From assembly GCA_903929065.1 (NCBI GenBank), contig CAIYTJ010000172.1, forward strand, positions 1 to 5,707: DNA of 5,707 bases, written 5' to 3'. Each line of letters opens with the position of its first letter. The first letter of the stretch is position 1. Positions 4,882 through 5,707 of the stretch are shown here, in pieces. This DNA is from an uncultured Bacteroidales bacterium (GTDB lineage: Bacteria; Bacteroidota; Bacteroidia; Bacteroidales; Paludibacteraceae). A program made the translations under genes and the position numbers. A model generated the notes under the pieces. The model ran no database searches. It saw only the letters and a list, made by a program, of their open reading frames with translations, and was not told where the DNA came from.

Positions 4882-5707
4882 TCGGCCTTTTGATACACAA
4901 TCAGTTTTTCGCCTGCTTTGATTTTACTTCCGGATTTATTATTCCATTCCTTCAACTCTTCCACTTTGCAACCGAAGGTTTTGGCAATTGTGTAAAACGA
5001 TTCGCCTGATTTGACCTTGTGATGAATCAATTTCGGTGCTTTTTCTGCTTTTTCAGAAGGGGATTTCTCTTTCGGTTCGGATGATTGAACGAGCTTTAGT
5101 TTTTGTCCAAATTTAATTTTATTTGTCGTCAAGCGATTGATTTTCTTCAAATCAGCCACCGAAACATCATATTTTCTGGCAATACTGAATAAGGTTTCTC
5201 CCGAAGTTACATTATGAACTGTTGGTTTTGAGATGACTTCCTGTACCGGAACAGTTTCTGCTTTTGCGAGTTCTACCGGTTTTGGTTCTTGAACTGATTT
5301 GTTTAATATCAGCTTCTGTCCGTAACGAATTTTTCCAGCGACAATATTATTTAGCTTCTTCAATTCATCAACAGTGATGTTGTACAATTTTGAAATGCCA
5401 AACAAGGTTTCGCCTTTCTGGACAATATGTTCGGTCTTTGGGTCGGGTTTAGGTTGATTCACTGCCAGTTCAGGTTCAACAACTTTCGTTTCCGTGGACT
5501 TGATTTGATTTTCAGCGGCATCAACCGGTTTCACATCAGTTTGCGGTGGTATGGTTTCAGTGAGCAAAATCGATTCGGCATCTTTTATTTTTATCCGTTG
5601 TTTGGGATTTATTTTATTGCCTTTGATATTATTTTTTCTTTTCAATTCGGCAAGTGTCATGCCATATTTGTGAGCAATAGAAGATAGCGTTTCGCCTTTC
5701 CTGACAC
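4878..5707 (-). CDS. LysM-repeat protein, C-terminal part (probable lytic transglycosylase), runs off the window
   Basis: The reading frame is open to the right edge, giving 275 visible residues without the N-terminus. The ATG at 5658-5660 is not the start, because it falls inside a LysM domain whose beginning (VRKGETLSSIAHKYG) is encoded at 5661-5705. Four LysM domains can be read, at visible residues about 1-40, 93-133, 164-205 and 228-271. Each has the (K/S)GE(T/S)L-x-x-IA-x-x-(Y/F) start and an (N/K)KI-x-x-GQ-(K/R)L-like end, and they are separated by Pro/Glu/Lys/Thr-rich linkers. LysM binds the N-acetylglucosamine backbone of peptidoglycan, so this part anchors the protein in the cell wall. 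In Bacteroidetes such serial C-terminal LysM domains commonly follow an MltD-type lytic transglycosylase domain; the catalytic part is not in the window, so that product is inferred, and a LysM peptidase or amidase is possible. The gene is convergent with recO, with overlapping stops. Confidence 0.88.
   Translation of the reverse strand, partial: VRKGETLSSIAHKYGMTLAELKRKNNIKGNKINPKQRIKIKDAESILLTETIPPQTDVKPVDAAENQIKSTETKVVEPELAVNQPKPDPKTEHIVQKGETLFGISKLYNITVDELKKLNNIVAGKIRYGQKLILNKSVQEPKPVELAKAETVPVQEVISKPTVHNVTSGETLFSIARKYDVSVADLKKINRLTTNKIKFGQKLKLVQSSEPKEKSPSEKAEKAPKLIHHKVKSGESFYTIAKTFGCKVEELKEWNNKSGSKIKAGEKLIVYQKAD

Noticed and set aside
5658..5660. ATG as start of the LysM gene
   Set aside because: The frame is open upstream and encodes the first half of a LysM domain (VRKGETLSSIAHKYG).

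Overview
The window looks like chromosomal DNA of a Bacteroidetes bacterium, most likely order Bacteroidales. The DNA is AT-rich. Several start regions carry the Bacteroidetes -7 promoter element TAnnTTTG, and start codons follow A-rich stretches rather than Shine-Dalgarno sites. The ribosomal protein bS20 and RecO both read like Bacteroidales versions. Genus is not claimed.

Left half (1-3484, all plus strand): an Rrf2-family regulator with a three-cysteine [Fe-S]-type cluster motif is followed by a 306-base gene-free stretch. That stretch holds three exactly spaced 75-bp degenerate repeats. Next come a secreted YceI-family protein, an outer-membrane porin-like beta-barrel that ends in Phe, a strong intrinsic terminator, and a second, strongly diverged YceI-like secreted protein. 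The layout suggests an envelope cassette (YceI, porin, YceI-like) that may be controlled by the adjacent Rrf2 sensor through the repeat array; that regulatory link is inference.

Right half (3485-5707): a compact housekeeping block. On the minus strand a textbook Bacteroidetes promoter (TTTG-N19-TATATTTG) drives tRNA-Glu(UUC) and then rpsT (bS20), ending at a U-tract hairpin terminator. Diverging from it on the plus strand is recO, the recombination mediator. recO runs tail to tail into a minus-strand gene with four LysM domains whose N-terminus lies outside the window; it is probably the C-terminal part of a cell-wall enzyme such as an MltD-type lytic transglycosylase. The stop codons of these two genes overlap.

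The most unusual element is the 75-bp triple repeat at about 529-732. Each unit carries three heptamer boxes (one inverted, two direct) with identical spacing in all three units. A paired base change between units 2 and 3 preserves the dyad.
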